Shown: positions 1-8,196 of the stretch, one piece after another | How the letters are laid out: the number at the start of each line of letters is the position of its first letter | How positions within the stretch are numbered: position 1 is the stretch's first letter | Assembly: GCF_900607235.1 (NCBI RefSeq) | Contig: NZ_LR027848.1 | Span: 1,379,184-1,443,183 of the forward strand | DNA length: 64,000 nucleotides | Origin: Olivibacter jilunii | Lineage (GTDB): Bacteria; Bacteroidota; Bacteroidia; Sphingobacteriales; Sphingobacteriaceae | Direction of reading: 5' to 3' | Notes under the pieces: model-generated | Told to the model about the DNA's origin: nothing | What the model saw: the letters and a program-made list of their open reading frames with translations, nothing else | Databases searched by the model: none | Translations under genes and position numbers: made by a program

Positions 1-2
1 AG

Positions 3-2039
3 TTGGTAATACCGGCCATCTTTGATGCCTTTGATTACTGCGGTGGTTGTGGAAGAAAACCTTCTTATGTATATGCAAGTCATAATGGTAAGTGGGGTAT
101 TCTGGATTGGAACGGAAAAGAACTACTTCCCTTTGTTTATGAACATGGTCACTATGGCATGCGGAGCGATAATTGGGTAGAATCTTTTACGAAGAATGGG
201 AAGCGCTTAATTGTACATATTCCCACTAGAAAAGAATTCCTGGCAGATGAACAGGACGATTATCCTAAAATCGTTGCAGGTCTTTTGCTGGTTAAAGAAA
301 TTATAAACGTAGCGCATCGGCAAACTGTTAAAACAGGAAATAATGGTTCTATGGCGCGATATGGTATTGGTATCTACGGGCAGGATGGAGAAATGGTTTC
401 ACCGCCACAGTATGAATGGATCGACGAACCGAATGCTAATTCTTACCTAGGGTATTATGGACCTTATCTTCTCGCAAAAGCCGATGGTAAGATGGGTGTT
501 GTTAACCACTCGGGGAAATGGGTACTGCCGGCTCAATATGATGATGTAAAGGTTTATGATGATTATTTTGTAGCTAGAAAGGATAACCTGGCCATCTTAT
601 TTGACAAGAATCAAAAAGAACTATTGCAGGTCAATAATGCAGAAATTACGCATGCCAACGAGTATTTCTACTCCAATGGTAGTGATGGTTTAGCCGTTTT
701 TAAAGTTAAGCAGCGTGCTTACTACGGTCTTTATTTCGTGGACAACGTAAGGTATTACCCGCCGGAGTTTTATGACGTGGATATCAAAGCTAAATTTGAT
801 GGTGAAAATCGAAACTTGATTGTGGGGGAAAAGCAAGGGCTTTTTACGGTATTCGATGCTCATGGAAATTTGTTGATACCGGGACAGTATAATGGCTTCT
901 CTTTTTTGGAAAGCTTACCGGATTCGTTAGCGGAAATTGTGCGGGGTAAGAAAGTGGGCCTATATAACGTGAAATCACAAAAGGAAGTTATACCGCCTGT
1001 TTACGACCATTTTGAGCTGATGGGACCGCAGCACGAATTGATAATGACAACGAAAGGGGACTATGATAAACCTGCCTATGAATTTTGGAACCTACAGGGA
1101 CAAAAAATTATTGGTAAAACCTTCACCGACAAGGACACCATAAACACCCAATATTGTCTGTTAAAAAACGACCAAAACGGTTATTCACTGTTTAATGTAG
1201 AAACGAAGCAAGTTCGATTTTTAGATTACGCTTATGTTTGGAAGGTGGGCTCGTCGCGTCTGCTCTTTGTATCAGATGATGGGAGAAAGGGGAAGCTTTT
1301 TGATATTTTGGAGGATAGAGAGCTTGGGACCGTTTATGATGCCAGTCAGTTTAACTTTGAATTGAATGGCGAACGGAATACCACCTATGTTACGCTGTTT
1401 CCTTTCAAAAATGGTTTTGCAAAGATCGTAAAACATGGAGAATATGGTTTTATAGATGAAAAAGGAAAGGAGCTTCTACCTCCAAAATATGCCAAGGTAT
1501 CGGATTTCAACGGAGCAGGGCTTGCCGTTGTAGTTGATGCCCGGAAGCTCCAAGAAATGGGTTATAACAACCGGCTGTGGCCCGTAAATATCATCGATAA
1601 GAGCGGGCGAACTTTACTTTCTGAAGGTTATGTAGCGCCTGATCTACAATTTTCGGATTTTTCTGAACTGTTTCTGAACGATAAAATATTGCTTTTTAAA
1701 ATGCTTTCACATACGAGCGAATTGCGCGTTGGCCTAGCCGATAGTAAGGGGCAAGTGCTATTGGAGCCGATTTACAATGACATCATTCCGACGAAGAATA
1801 ATCGCCTACTTTTACTAAAGAAAGGAGCTAAATTCGGATTGGCCACCTTTGAAGGAAAGATTATAGTTCCGGTGCAGTATGCAAACATGGGCTTGGGAAA
1901 TGGTGCTTTTTATACGAGTTCGGACAGCGTCGATATGTTTCCGGTACCGGTCTTCAACGACGATAAATGGTTCTATATTGATGAGACAGGCAAAAAACTA
2001 CCCCTTGAAGCAGCTAATTTAGATGATTTACTGTATTAA
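3..2039 (+). CDS. WG-repeat protein, probably 5'-truncated by the window edge
   Basis: The reading frame is open from the first bases, so the true start probably lies outside the window; the TTG at position 3 is not convincing. The chain carries at least seven WG-type repeats (PF14903 family), seen as K/G-x-G-hhD-x-x-G-K-x-hhP-x-x-Y blocks, for example GEYGFIDEKGKELLPPKY near residue 480 and GKMGVVNHSGKWVLPAQY near residue 160. WG repeats form beta-rich, probably propeller-like or solenoid scaffolds of unknown role. No catalytic motif is visible. The visible part has no signal peptide because the N-terminus is missing. It is separated by about 170 bp and a promoter from the next gene, so it is not part of the glycosidase cluster. 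Confidence 0.8.
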   Translation: MVIPAIFDAFDYCGGCGRKPSYVYASHNGKWGILDWNGKELLPFVYEHGHYGMRSDNWVESFTKNGKRLIVHIPTRKEFLADEQDDYPKIVAGLLLVKEIINVAHRQTVKTGNNGSMARYGIGIYGQDGEMVSPPQYEWIDEPNANSYLGYYGPYLLAKADGKMGVVNHSGKWVLPAQYDDVKVYDDYFVARKDNLAILFDKNQKELLQVNNAEITHANEYFYSNGSDGLAVFKVKQRAYYGLYFVDNVRYYPPEFYDVDIKAKFDGENRNLIVGEKQGLFTVFDAHGNLLIPGQYNGFSFLESLPDSLAEIVRGKKVGLYNVKSQKEVIPPVYDHFELMGPQHELIMTTKGDYDKPAYEFWNLQGQKIIGKTFTDKDTINTQYCLLKNDQNGYSLFNVETKQVRFLDYAYVWKVGSSRLLFVSDDGRKGKLFDILEDRELGTVYDASQFNFELNGERNTTYVTLFPFKNGFAKIVKHGEYGFIDEKGKELLPPKYAKVSDFNGAGLAVVVDARKLQEMGYNNRLWPVNIIDKSGRTLLSEGYVAPDLQFSDFSELFLNDKILLFKMLSHTSELRVGLADSKGQVLLEPIYNDIIPTKNNRLLLLKKGAKFGLATFEGKIIVPVQYANMGLGNGAFYTSSDSVDMFPVPVFNDDKWFYIDETGKKLPLEAANLDDLLY

Positions 2040-2139
2040 ACTATATTGTACACTTATATAAATATTCCGACGGCAAACTGATCATCGTTATGGTTTCTGT
2101 TAACGGATTTGCCCCCTGAATTGTATGAGTATACCCCCC

Positions 2140-2168
2140 TTGTTTGCAGAGTGCACTCCGTAGGTTTG
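2140..2168 (+). promoter_or_regulatory. Bacteroidota-type promoter for the GH16-like gene
   Basis: TTG at 2140-2142 is followed after 18 bp by TAGGTTTG at 2161-2168, an exact match to the TAnnTTTG -7 box known from Bacteroidota housekeeping promoters. Transcription would begin near 2174, giving a leader of about 40 nt before the ATG at 2213. Confidence 0.5.
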
Positions 2169-2212
2169 TGTGATAAAACCAATTTTTAGTATAAACACAA
2201 ATATGAACCAAA

Positions 2213-3091
2213 ATGAATGTACCTATTTTATTTAAAAAGCTAGGATGGATGATTCCAGTGGGATCGCTGTTCTTTGCCTGTTCAAAGCAGGAGCTGGGTG
2301 AAGTAAAAACAAGTTCAGGTGTTGATGGCAAATTAAGCAACACGGAGAATGTAGTGTTACAGCAAAGTCCCGTGGTCTTGGTTGACGCTTCTTCATTTAA
2401 CAATTACACAACCTTTGAGCAAAAATGGAATTATCTTTATCCCTGGGGCAGTGATCATAATGGGACGGCACGCATGTACGGAAGTTCTACCGATCATAAT
2501 CACATTTATTTAACAGGAACGGACTTAAATATTTTGGCTACCCGAATAAACTGGAATGAAGGAAATAGTCCGCATGATCCGTATCTACCCATTCGCTACC
2601 ATTCGGGTGCTATTCATTTAAAGGAGAAGATAACTTTTACCGACGCGCTTCCCTATTGGGAAATCCGAGGTGATTTTCAAGTGCCAACGGTTCGTGGTTC
2701 TTGGCCGGCCTTCTGGTTAACAGGTGCCGATAGCTGGCCTCCGGAAAGCGATATAATGGAGTTTAAGGGCGATAGCCGAAATTGGCAGAATACCGCTACG
2801 GGGCCTAGTTGGCAAAATGTTACTTGGCAAAATAAGATTACCCCGGTAACCAACGCCGGTAATTGGCATAATTATATGCTACGCGTACGTCGCGTGTCGG
2901 CGACACATGTCGATTTAGATTACTATATAGACAATCAACTCATGGCCACACACCGCGCCGATTTTATGAATAAGCCTTTTTGGTTGATTATTAATATGCA
3001 AATGGAAGGATCAAGCGGAGAACCCGGGCCGCAAGAAGCTTTAATGAAAGCAAGAAATATTTATGTAGCAGGGTCCACTACGGCTTTTTAA
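2213..3091 (+). CDS. GH16-like glycoside hydrolase, lipoprotein
   Basis: The protein is a predicted surface or periplasmic lipoprotein: a short hydrophobic N-terminus ends in LFFACS, with lipidation expected on Cys23. The core fits a concanavalin-like GH16 fold and contains ESDIMEF with the family pattern ExDxxE at E178, D180 and E183 (nucleophile, helper Asp, acid/base). Flanking text such as YWEIRGDF and GSWPAFWLTG is also GH16-like. Family members cut beta-1,3 or beta-1,4 glucans, galactans, agar or carrageenan, and the substrate cannot be read here. At 292 aa it is a single-domain enzyme. It opens a run of same-strand carbohydrate genes but is separated from the next by a 450 bp gap, so it is probably its own transcript. 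Confidence 0.78.
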   Translation: MNVPILFKKLGWMIPVGSLFFACSKQELGEVKTSSGVDGKLSNTENVVLQQSPVVLVDASSFNNYTTFEQKWNYLYPWGSDHNGTARMYGSSTDHNHIYLTGTDLNILATRINWNEGNSPHDPYLPIRYHSGAIHLKEKITFTDALPYWEIRGDFQVPTVRGSWPAFWLTGADSWPPESDIMEFKGDSRNWQNTATGPSWQNVTWQNKITPVTNAGNWHNYMLRVRRVSATHVDLDYYIDNQLMATHRADFMNKPFWLIINMQMEGSSGEPGPQEALMKARNIYVAGSTTAF

Positions 3092-3544
3092 TTTAATTAA
3101 TAACATAGAAATCCATGCATAAATAAAGTCACCTATTTTATATTGTACTAAGTATTGAGACACTTAATATGCCGACAGGCTGTAATAAGAAGCGTAAATT
3201 GGATTCGCTGGATATAGGAACTTCGGGTGTATCAATCTTTATAAATGTATGTTGTGTTTGGTTATAATGATCGAATGTGTAACCGAATTGGTTGCACATT
3301 TCAGTTTGATCCTAATGACACCTTTGGCTGAGAGAGATACAATTAAATAGAGACGCTGTTTTACAGCAGAACCCAGGTTATAATTAATGTTAAGAGAGGT
3401 CTGCTTCATAGAGAGTCTCTATAGTTAATAAAGATCGGGTTGTTTGTTGTTCACATCGAGGAGCTCCTTAGGGAGCTTCTTTTTCCTGAATAAGGTTTGC
3501 TAACCATCGAGTGGATTACTATCTTAACGCAAATAAAATATTAA
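3092..3544. other. 453 bp intergenic region with several hairpins
   Basis: No convincing ORF lies here. On the + strand it holds a 10 bp hairpin with loop GAATT (arms 3275-3284 and 3290-3299, one G-U), a GCTGT/ACAGC hairpin (3355-3367), an odd palindrome ATAGAGA-G-TCTCTAT (3408-3422) and a terminator (3459-3485). The concentration of foldable elements followed by a terminator suggests a small RNA or an attenuated leader ahead of GH105. A CTGAGA at 3328-3333 and GAACC at 3369-3373 recall pieces of the TPP riboswitch, but the other conserved blocks are missing. Confidence 0.4.
3459..3485 (+). terminator. Intrinsic terminator upstream of GH105
   Basis: Arms AGGAGCTCC (3459-3467) and GGAGCTTCT (3472-3480) pair with one G-U around a TTAG loop and run into TTTT. 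It lies about 60 bp before the GH105 start and far from the end of the previous gene, so it would end a leader or small RNA rather than the GH16 message. Confidence 0.6.
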
Positions 3545-4678
3545 ATGAAAAAGCATTTTATTCTTTTAGGAGTCATACTTTCATCGTTACTATATACTGT
3601 GTTAAATGCGCAGGAGCTGCCAGATAAAGTGGAAGTAATTAATATCATTCGCCAGGTAAATGATTATTGGCAAAGTAAACACCCCGCCAATGTACGGGCT
3701 TTTTGGGATAATGCCGCTTATCATACGGGTAATATGGAAGCCTATCAGGTTACACAGGAGGAACGCTATCGTAAATACTCGGAAGATTGGGCCATACACA
3801 ACGAGTGGCAAGGCGCAAAATCCACCGATAAAGCGACTTGGAAGTATTCCTATGGAGAAACGGACGAATATGTGTTGTTTGGTGATTGGCAGATCTGTTT
3901 CCAAACGTATATTGATTTGTATAAATTGAATCCGGACGAAAGGAAAATCGCTCGTGCAAAAGAGGTTATGCAATATCAAATGAGCACCGGTAAAAACGAT
4001 TATTGGTGGTGGGTTGATGGTCTTTATATGGTAATGCCTGTAATGACAAAGCTATATACCGTCACAAAAGATCAGCAATACTTGAACAAGTTGTATGCGT
4101 ATTTCAGTTTTGCAAAAAACCTAATGTATGATGAAGACGCCAAGCTGTTTTATCGCGATGCTAAATACATTTATCCAAAGCATAAGACCAGCAATGGGAA
4201 AAAGGATTTTTGGGCACGGGGAGATGGTTGGCTTTTTGCAGGTTTAGCAAAGGTACTAACCGATCTACCGAAGGATGATGCCCATCGAAAGGAATATGAA
4301 CAACTTTTTAAGGAGATGGCGAAGGCTGTTCGGAAGGCCCGGCAACCCGAAGGATACTGGACGCGAAGTTTGCTGGATTCACAACATGCTCCTGGTTATG
4401 AAACAAGTGGCACGGCCTTTTTTACTTATGGATACTTATGGGGGATTAATAATGGTTTGTTGAGTGAAAAGCAATATCTGCCCACCGTTAAAAAAGCATG
4501 GACTTATCTGAGCGAGGTAGCACTACAGCCTGATGGTAAAGTAGGTTATGTTCAGCCCATTGGCGAAAAAGCAATCCCTGGTCAGGTTGTCGATATCAAA
4601 TCGGAAGCAAATTTCGGTGTTGGAGCGTTTCTGTTGGCTTCGGCCGAGCTTTTCCGCTATTTGGAGCGAACTAAGTGA
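3545..4678 (+). CDS. GH105/GH88-type unsaturated glucuronyl (rhamnogalacturonyl) hydrolase
   Basis: This 377 aa protein has a cleavable signal peptide (about residues 1-22, ending in LNAQ) and the alpha/alpha-barrel signature of GH105 (YteR/YesR type). WWWVDGLYMVMP carries the probable catalytic Asp158, and FWARGDGW is the RG(N/D)GW motif of the family. Such enzymes hydrate the 4,5-unsaturated uronic acid left at the non-reducing end by polysaccharide lyases, releasing it from rhamnogalacturonan, ulvan or arabinogalactan fragments. Its presence implies that a lyase acts in the same pathway; none is certain in this window, although the BNR_4 protein at 8197-9531 is a candidate. The start is the only ATG giving an intact signal peptide. 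Confidence 0.85.
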   Translation: MKKHFILLGVILSSLLYTVLNAQELPDKVEVINIIRQVNDYWQSKHPANVRAFWDNAAYHTGNMEAYQVTQEERYRKYSEDWAIHNEWQGAKSTDKATWKYSYGETDEYVLFGDWQICFQTYIDLYKLNPDERKIARAKEVMQYQMSTGKNDYWWWVDGLYMVMPVMTKLYTVTKDQQYLNKLYAYFSFAKNLMYDEDAKLFYRDAKYIYPKHKTSNGKKDFWARGDGWLFAGLAKVLTDLPKDDAHRKEYEQLFKEMAKAVRKARQPEGYWTRSLLDSQHAPGYETSGTAFFTYGYLWGINNGLLSEKQYLPTVKKAWTYLSEVALQPDGKVGYVQPIGEKAIPGQVVDIKSEANFGVGAFLLASAELFRYLERTK

Positions 4679-4735
4679 TAGCTTGTGAAGATATAAAGGT
4701 TGTAATAAATGTCTTATTTACATTTTTTGAAAACG

Positions 4736-4766
4736 TTGGCATTGTTGAAAAAAAGATATATTTTTG
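4736..4766 (+). promoter_or_regulatory. Promoter that decides the start of the oxidoreductase gene
   Basis: TTG at 4736-4738, a 20 bp spacer and TATTTTTG at 4759-4766 give a full Bacteroidota promoter. The ATG at 4768 would lie at or before the transcription start, so the ATG at 4792 is the better start codon. Confidence 0.5.
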
Positions 4767-4791
4767 AATGGTAACCATAACGCAACCATTT

Positions 4792-6099
4792 ATGAACAAC
4801 GCAAGAAGAAACTTTATTAAAAAATCAACGGCGCTTGCCGCAGCAACAGGCTTATCAGCTGCTTTCCCTAATCTCTACAGCATTGCTGCAGGACATGCTC
4901 AGCAAAAAATCAGAATAGGGGCTATTGGGATTAACGGAATGGGCTGGGCGGATTTGAATGCGATTTTAAAACATCCGGATGTAGTATGTACGGCACTCTG
5001 TGATGTTGACAAAAATGTATTGGATAAACGAACGAAGGAACTTGCCGATCGTGGTATAAAAACGAAAGGATATAATAATTATCGAGACCTACTGGCCAGC
5101 AAGGATGTGGATGCGGTCGTAATCGGCACACCGGATCATTGGCATTGCTTGCAGATGATTGAAGCTTGTCAAGCTGGGAAGGATGTTTATGTAGAAAAAC
5201 CCTTAGGCAACTCGATTACGGAATGTAAAGCCATGGTGGCTGCTGCAAAGAAATACGACCGAGTGGTGCAGGTAGGACAGTGGCAACGTAGCCAGCAGCA
5301 CTTTAAAGATGCAATGGCCTTTGTTCATTCGGGAAAACTGGGTAAGATACGTTTGGTAAAAGCCTGGGCTTACCAAGGATGGATGAAAAGTATTCCGATT
5401 AAACCGGACGCCCCTGTACCGGCCGGTGTGGATTATGACCTCTGGCTGGGTCCGGCAAAAAAACGTCCTTTCAATCCTAATCGCTTCCATTTTGAGTTTA
5501 GGTGGTTCTGGGATTATGCAGGGGGATTGATGACTGATTGGGGTGTTCATATGCTTGATTATGCACTCATCGGTATGAAGGCAACTACGCCAAAATCCAT
5601 TATGGCTGCAGGTGGAAAGTTCGCCTATCCGGAGGATGCCGCCGAAACACCGGATACACTGACAACGGTCTTTGAATTTGATGACTTTAACATCCAATGG
5701 GAGCATGCCAATGGCATCGATGGAGGTCCTTATGGTCGAAACCACGGGGTTGCCTTTATCGGAAATAAAGGAACATTGGTGGTGAATCGTGACGGTTGGG
5801 AGGTAATACCCGAAGGTGATCGGATGGAAGCGGTGCCATTGCAGAAGAAAGTGGATAATGGGTTGGATCTGCACGCCGTTAATTTTATCGAAGCGGTGAA
5901 AAGCCGTGATAAGGCTTCACTCAATACGCCGATTGAAGCGGGAGCTCACATTGCGATATTTTCCCAAATGGGTAATATTGCCTACCGTACAGGGAAAAAG
6001 ATTTATTGGGACGAAGAAAAAGGTTCTTTTAATGATACAGATGCCGATAAGCTAATCACAGCGTCTTATAATAACGGTTATACAATACCTCAAGTCTAA
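4792..6099 (+). CDS. Tat-exported Gfo/Idh/MocA family oxidoreductase
   Basis: From the ATG at 4792 the protein starts with a twin-arginine signal (RRNFIKKS at residues 5-12, then an Ala-rich hydrophobic stretch), so it is probably exported folded with its cofactor. The Rossmann nucleotide loop GINGMG is at about residues 46-51 and the family's EKP motif (VYVEKPLGNS) at about 135-137. Family members oxidise or reduce sugars and cyclitols with NAD(P), and Bacteroidota Tat-exported forms include glycosidases acting through an oxidised intermediate (GH109-like); the exact reaction is unknown here. It lies between GH105 and a double GH43 gene and probably co-transcribes with the latter, 14 bp downstream. 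Confidence 0.85.
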   Translation: MNNARRNFIKKSTALAAATGLSAAFPNLYSIAAGHAQQKIRIGAIGINGMGWADLNAILKHPDVVCTALCDVDKNVLDKRTKELADRGIKTKGYNNYRDLLASKDVDAVVIGTPDHWHCLQMIEACQAGKDVYVEKPLGNSITECKAMVAAAKKYDRVVQVGQWQRSQQHFKDAMAFVHSGKLGKIRLVKAWAYQGWMKSIPIKPDAPVPAGVDYDLWLGPAKKRPFNPNRFHFEFRWFWDYAGGLMTDWGVHMLDYALIGMKATTPKSIMAAGGKFAYPEDAAETPDTLTTVFEFDDFNIQWEHANGIDGGPYGRNHGVAFIGNKGTLVVNRDGWEVIPEGDRMEAVPLQKKVDNGLDLHAVNFIEAVKSRDKASLNTPIEAGAHIAIFSQMGNIAYRTGKKIYWDEEKGSFNDTDADKLITASYNNGYTIPQV

Positions 6100-6113
6100 C
6101 AATTTAGTTGTTC

Positions 6114-8063
6114 ATGTTATCAACCAACTCATTCCGTACACTGATTATTATTTCACTAATCCTTTTAGCACCTGCTGGCAGGCAGCTGCTTTTTGCTCAA
6201 CAGGGGCCAAAGGCGATAGCTGAAAAAGATTATGTCGCCTATCTTTTCACTTACTTTACCGGAAACCGTATGGAGGAAGAGGCTGTGCGATTTGCTGTTA
6301 GCTTGGACGGCTACCATTATAAGGCGCTTAATAATGACTTACCAATACTGGATTCCAAAAAGATCAGCTCAACCGGTGGAGTGCGCGATCCTCACATCCT
6401 TCGTGGAGAGGATGGGAAAACCTTTTATATGGTACTGACAGATATGGTCTCAGCAAAAGGATGGGACTCCAATCGGGCGATGGTGTTGCTGAAGTCTACT
6501 GACTTGATCAATTGGACTTCGCACGTTGTCAATATACAGCAAAGATATGCTAATCAGGATAAGTTGTTGCGCGTATGGGCTCCGCAAACAATTTACGACC
6601 CACAGGCCGCGAAGTATATGGTATATTGGTCAATGAAATATGGTGATGAACCGGACAAGATTTATTATGCCTACGCCAATCCGGATTTCTCGGATCTGGA
6701 AGGCGAGCCGAAACAATTGTTTTTTCCTTCGAATGGGAAATCGTGTATAGATGGAGATATTGTACGGAAGGATAATACCTATTACTTATTTTATAAGACG
6801 GAAGGACATGGTAATGGCATCAAAGTAGCGAAAGCTGCTTCGCTTACGGATGGTAACTGGGAAGAATCGGTAGATTATAAACAACAAACTACAGATGCGG
6901 TGGAAGGCTCCTGCGTATTTAAGTTAATCGGAACGGATACTTATGTATTGATGTATGACGTATATGGAAAGGGCAGGTATCAATTTACAAAGAGCACCGA
7001 TCTGGAACATTTCTCAGTTATTGATAATGAAGTGTCAATGAATTTCCACCCGCGGCATGGAACGGTGATGCCAATAACGAGAACAGAGTTGAAACGTCTC
7101 ACAAATAAATGGGGAAATCCTGGTATCGACCTTGAATCGCTTCGTCAAAACCCGGTGTTGGAGGGTTATTATGCCGATCCGGAAATACTATACGCTCAGA
7201 AAACGAAAAAGTATTATTTGTACCCTACTAGTGACGGATTTGATCATTGGGGCGGTTATTCCTTTAAAACATTCTCGTCCGACAACTTGGTCGATTGGAA
7301 GGACGAAGGGGTTATCCTCGACTTAAAAAAGAACGTGCCTTGGGCCGGCCGCAACGCTTGGGCCCCGGCTATTGAAGAAAAGAAGATAGATGGTAAATAC
7401 AAGTATTTTTATTATTACTCCGGCGCACAAAAAATCGGTGTCGCGGTAGCTAATGAACCGACAGGTCCCTTTAGGGACATTGGAAAACCTTTAATTGCTT
7501 CTAAACCAAAGGGAATAAACCGTGGACAAGAGATTGATCCCGATGTGTTTACAGATCCAAAATCGGGTAAGAGCTATTTATATTGGGGCAATGGATATAT
7601 GGCTGTAGCAGAGTTGAATAAAGATATGGTTTCGATTAAGGAAAGTACGGTAAAGGTCATAACACCCGACAAAACTTTCCGTGAAGGAACGTATGTCTTT
7701 TATAGGAAGGGACTTTATTATTTTCTTTGGTCGGAAGATGATACGAGAAGCGAAAATTATCGCGTACGATACGGTACCGCAAAATCACCACTCGGACCCA
7801 TAGAAATTCCGGAAAACAATTTAGTACTGGCAAAGGATCCATCGCAGGGCATCTATGGCACTGGACACAATTCCGTATTGCAGATTCCGGGTAAAGATGA
7901 GTGGTATATGGTTTATCATCGCTTTAGCAGGCCCGATGGGATCAAAATGGGAGAAGCAGCCGGTTACCATCGAGAAGTATGTATTGATAAAATGTCTTTT
8001 GACAGTGAGGGGCGGATTTTACCGGTTAAGCCAAGTCTTCATGGGATAGAAGGGGTGAAATGA
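6114..8063 (+). CDS. Double-domain GH43 glycoside hydrolase
   Basis: Two five-bladed-propeller GH43 domains sit in one exported chain. Counting from the ATG at 6114, domain 1 (about 35-335) has the candidate triad D92 (VRDPHI), D213/D215 (CIDGDI) and E264 (VEGSCV), with H315 in a RHGT motif. Domain 2 (about 345-635) has D355 (YYADPEI), D475 (EIDPDV), E524 (REGTYV) and H585 in GHNS. Both therefore look catalytically intact. GH43 enzymes are inverting arabinofuranosidases, xylosidases or galactanases. A TTG six bases upstream is possible but the ATG is preferred. Domain 1 resembles the single GH43 at 9541-10497 more than it resembles domain 2, which suggests a fusion of two different subfamilies, not an internal duplication. 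Confidence 0.88.
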   Translation: MLSTNSFRTLIIISLILLAPAGRQLLFAQQGPKAIAEKDYVAYLFTYFTGNRMEEEAVRFAVSLDGYHYKALNNDLPILDSKKISSTGGVRDPHILRGEDGKTFYMVLTDMVSAKGWDSNRAMVLLKSTDLINWTSHVVNIQQRYANQDKLLRVWAPQTIYDPQAAKYMVYWSMKYGDEPDKIYYAYANPDFSDLEGEPKQLFFPSNGKSCIDGDIVRKDNTYYLFYKTEGHGNGIKVAKAASLTDGNWEESVDYKQQTTDAVEGSCVFKLIGTDTYVLMYDVYGKGRYQFTKSTDLEHFSVIDNEVSMNFHPRHGTVMPITRTELKRLTNKWGNPGIDLESLRQNPVLEGYYADPEILYAQKTKKYYLYPTSDGFDHWGGYSFKTFSSDNLVDWKDEGVILDLKKNVPWAGRNAWAPAIEEKKIDGKYKYFYYYSGAQKIGVAVANEPTGPFRDIGKPLIASKPKGINRGQEIDPDVFTDPKSGKSYLYWGNGYMAVAELNKDMVSIKESTVKVITPDKTFREGTYVFYRKGLYYFLWSEDDTRSENYRVRYGTAKSPLGPIEIPENNLVLAKDPSQGIYGTGHNSVLQIPGKDEWYMVYHRFSRPDGIKMGEAAGYHREVCIDKMSFDSEGRILPVKPSLHGIEGVK

Positions 8064-8196
8064 ATCAACTAGTTAATGTGAAATAATGGTAATGATACCT
8101 TTTCGTCCTGTTTGCCTATCGATTTGGCATGCGTGCTTACTGCTTTCGGTCCGACAAGTTAAACAGCGATCCTTTCCATCCTTGATATTATTGAGC

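Noticed and set aside
2041..2403. A minus-strand ORF over the GH16 5' region
   Set aside because: It overlaps a promoter and the signal peptide of a well supported gene and has no protein-like features.
3300..3400. TPP riboswitch reading of the GH105 upstream region
   Set aside because: Only CTGAGA and GAACC match; the GGGGUGCC and GCGUAGGGA blocks are absent and the downstream gene is not thiamine-related. The structured RNA is reported without this label.
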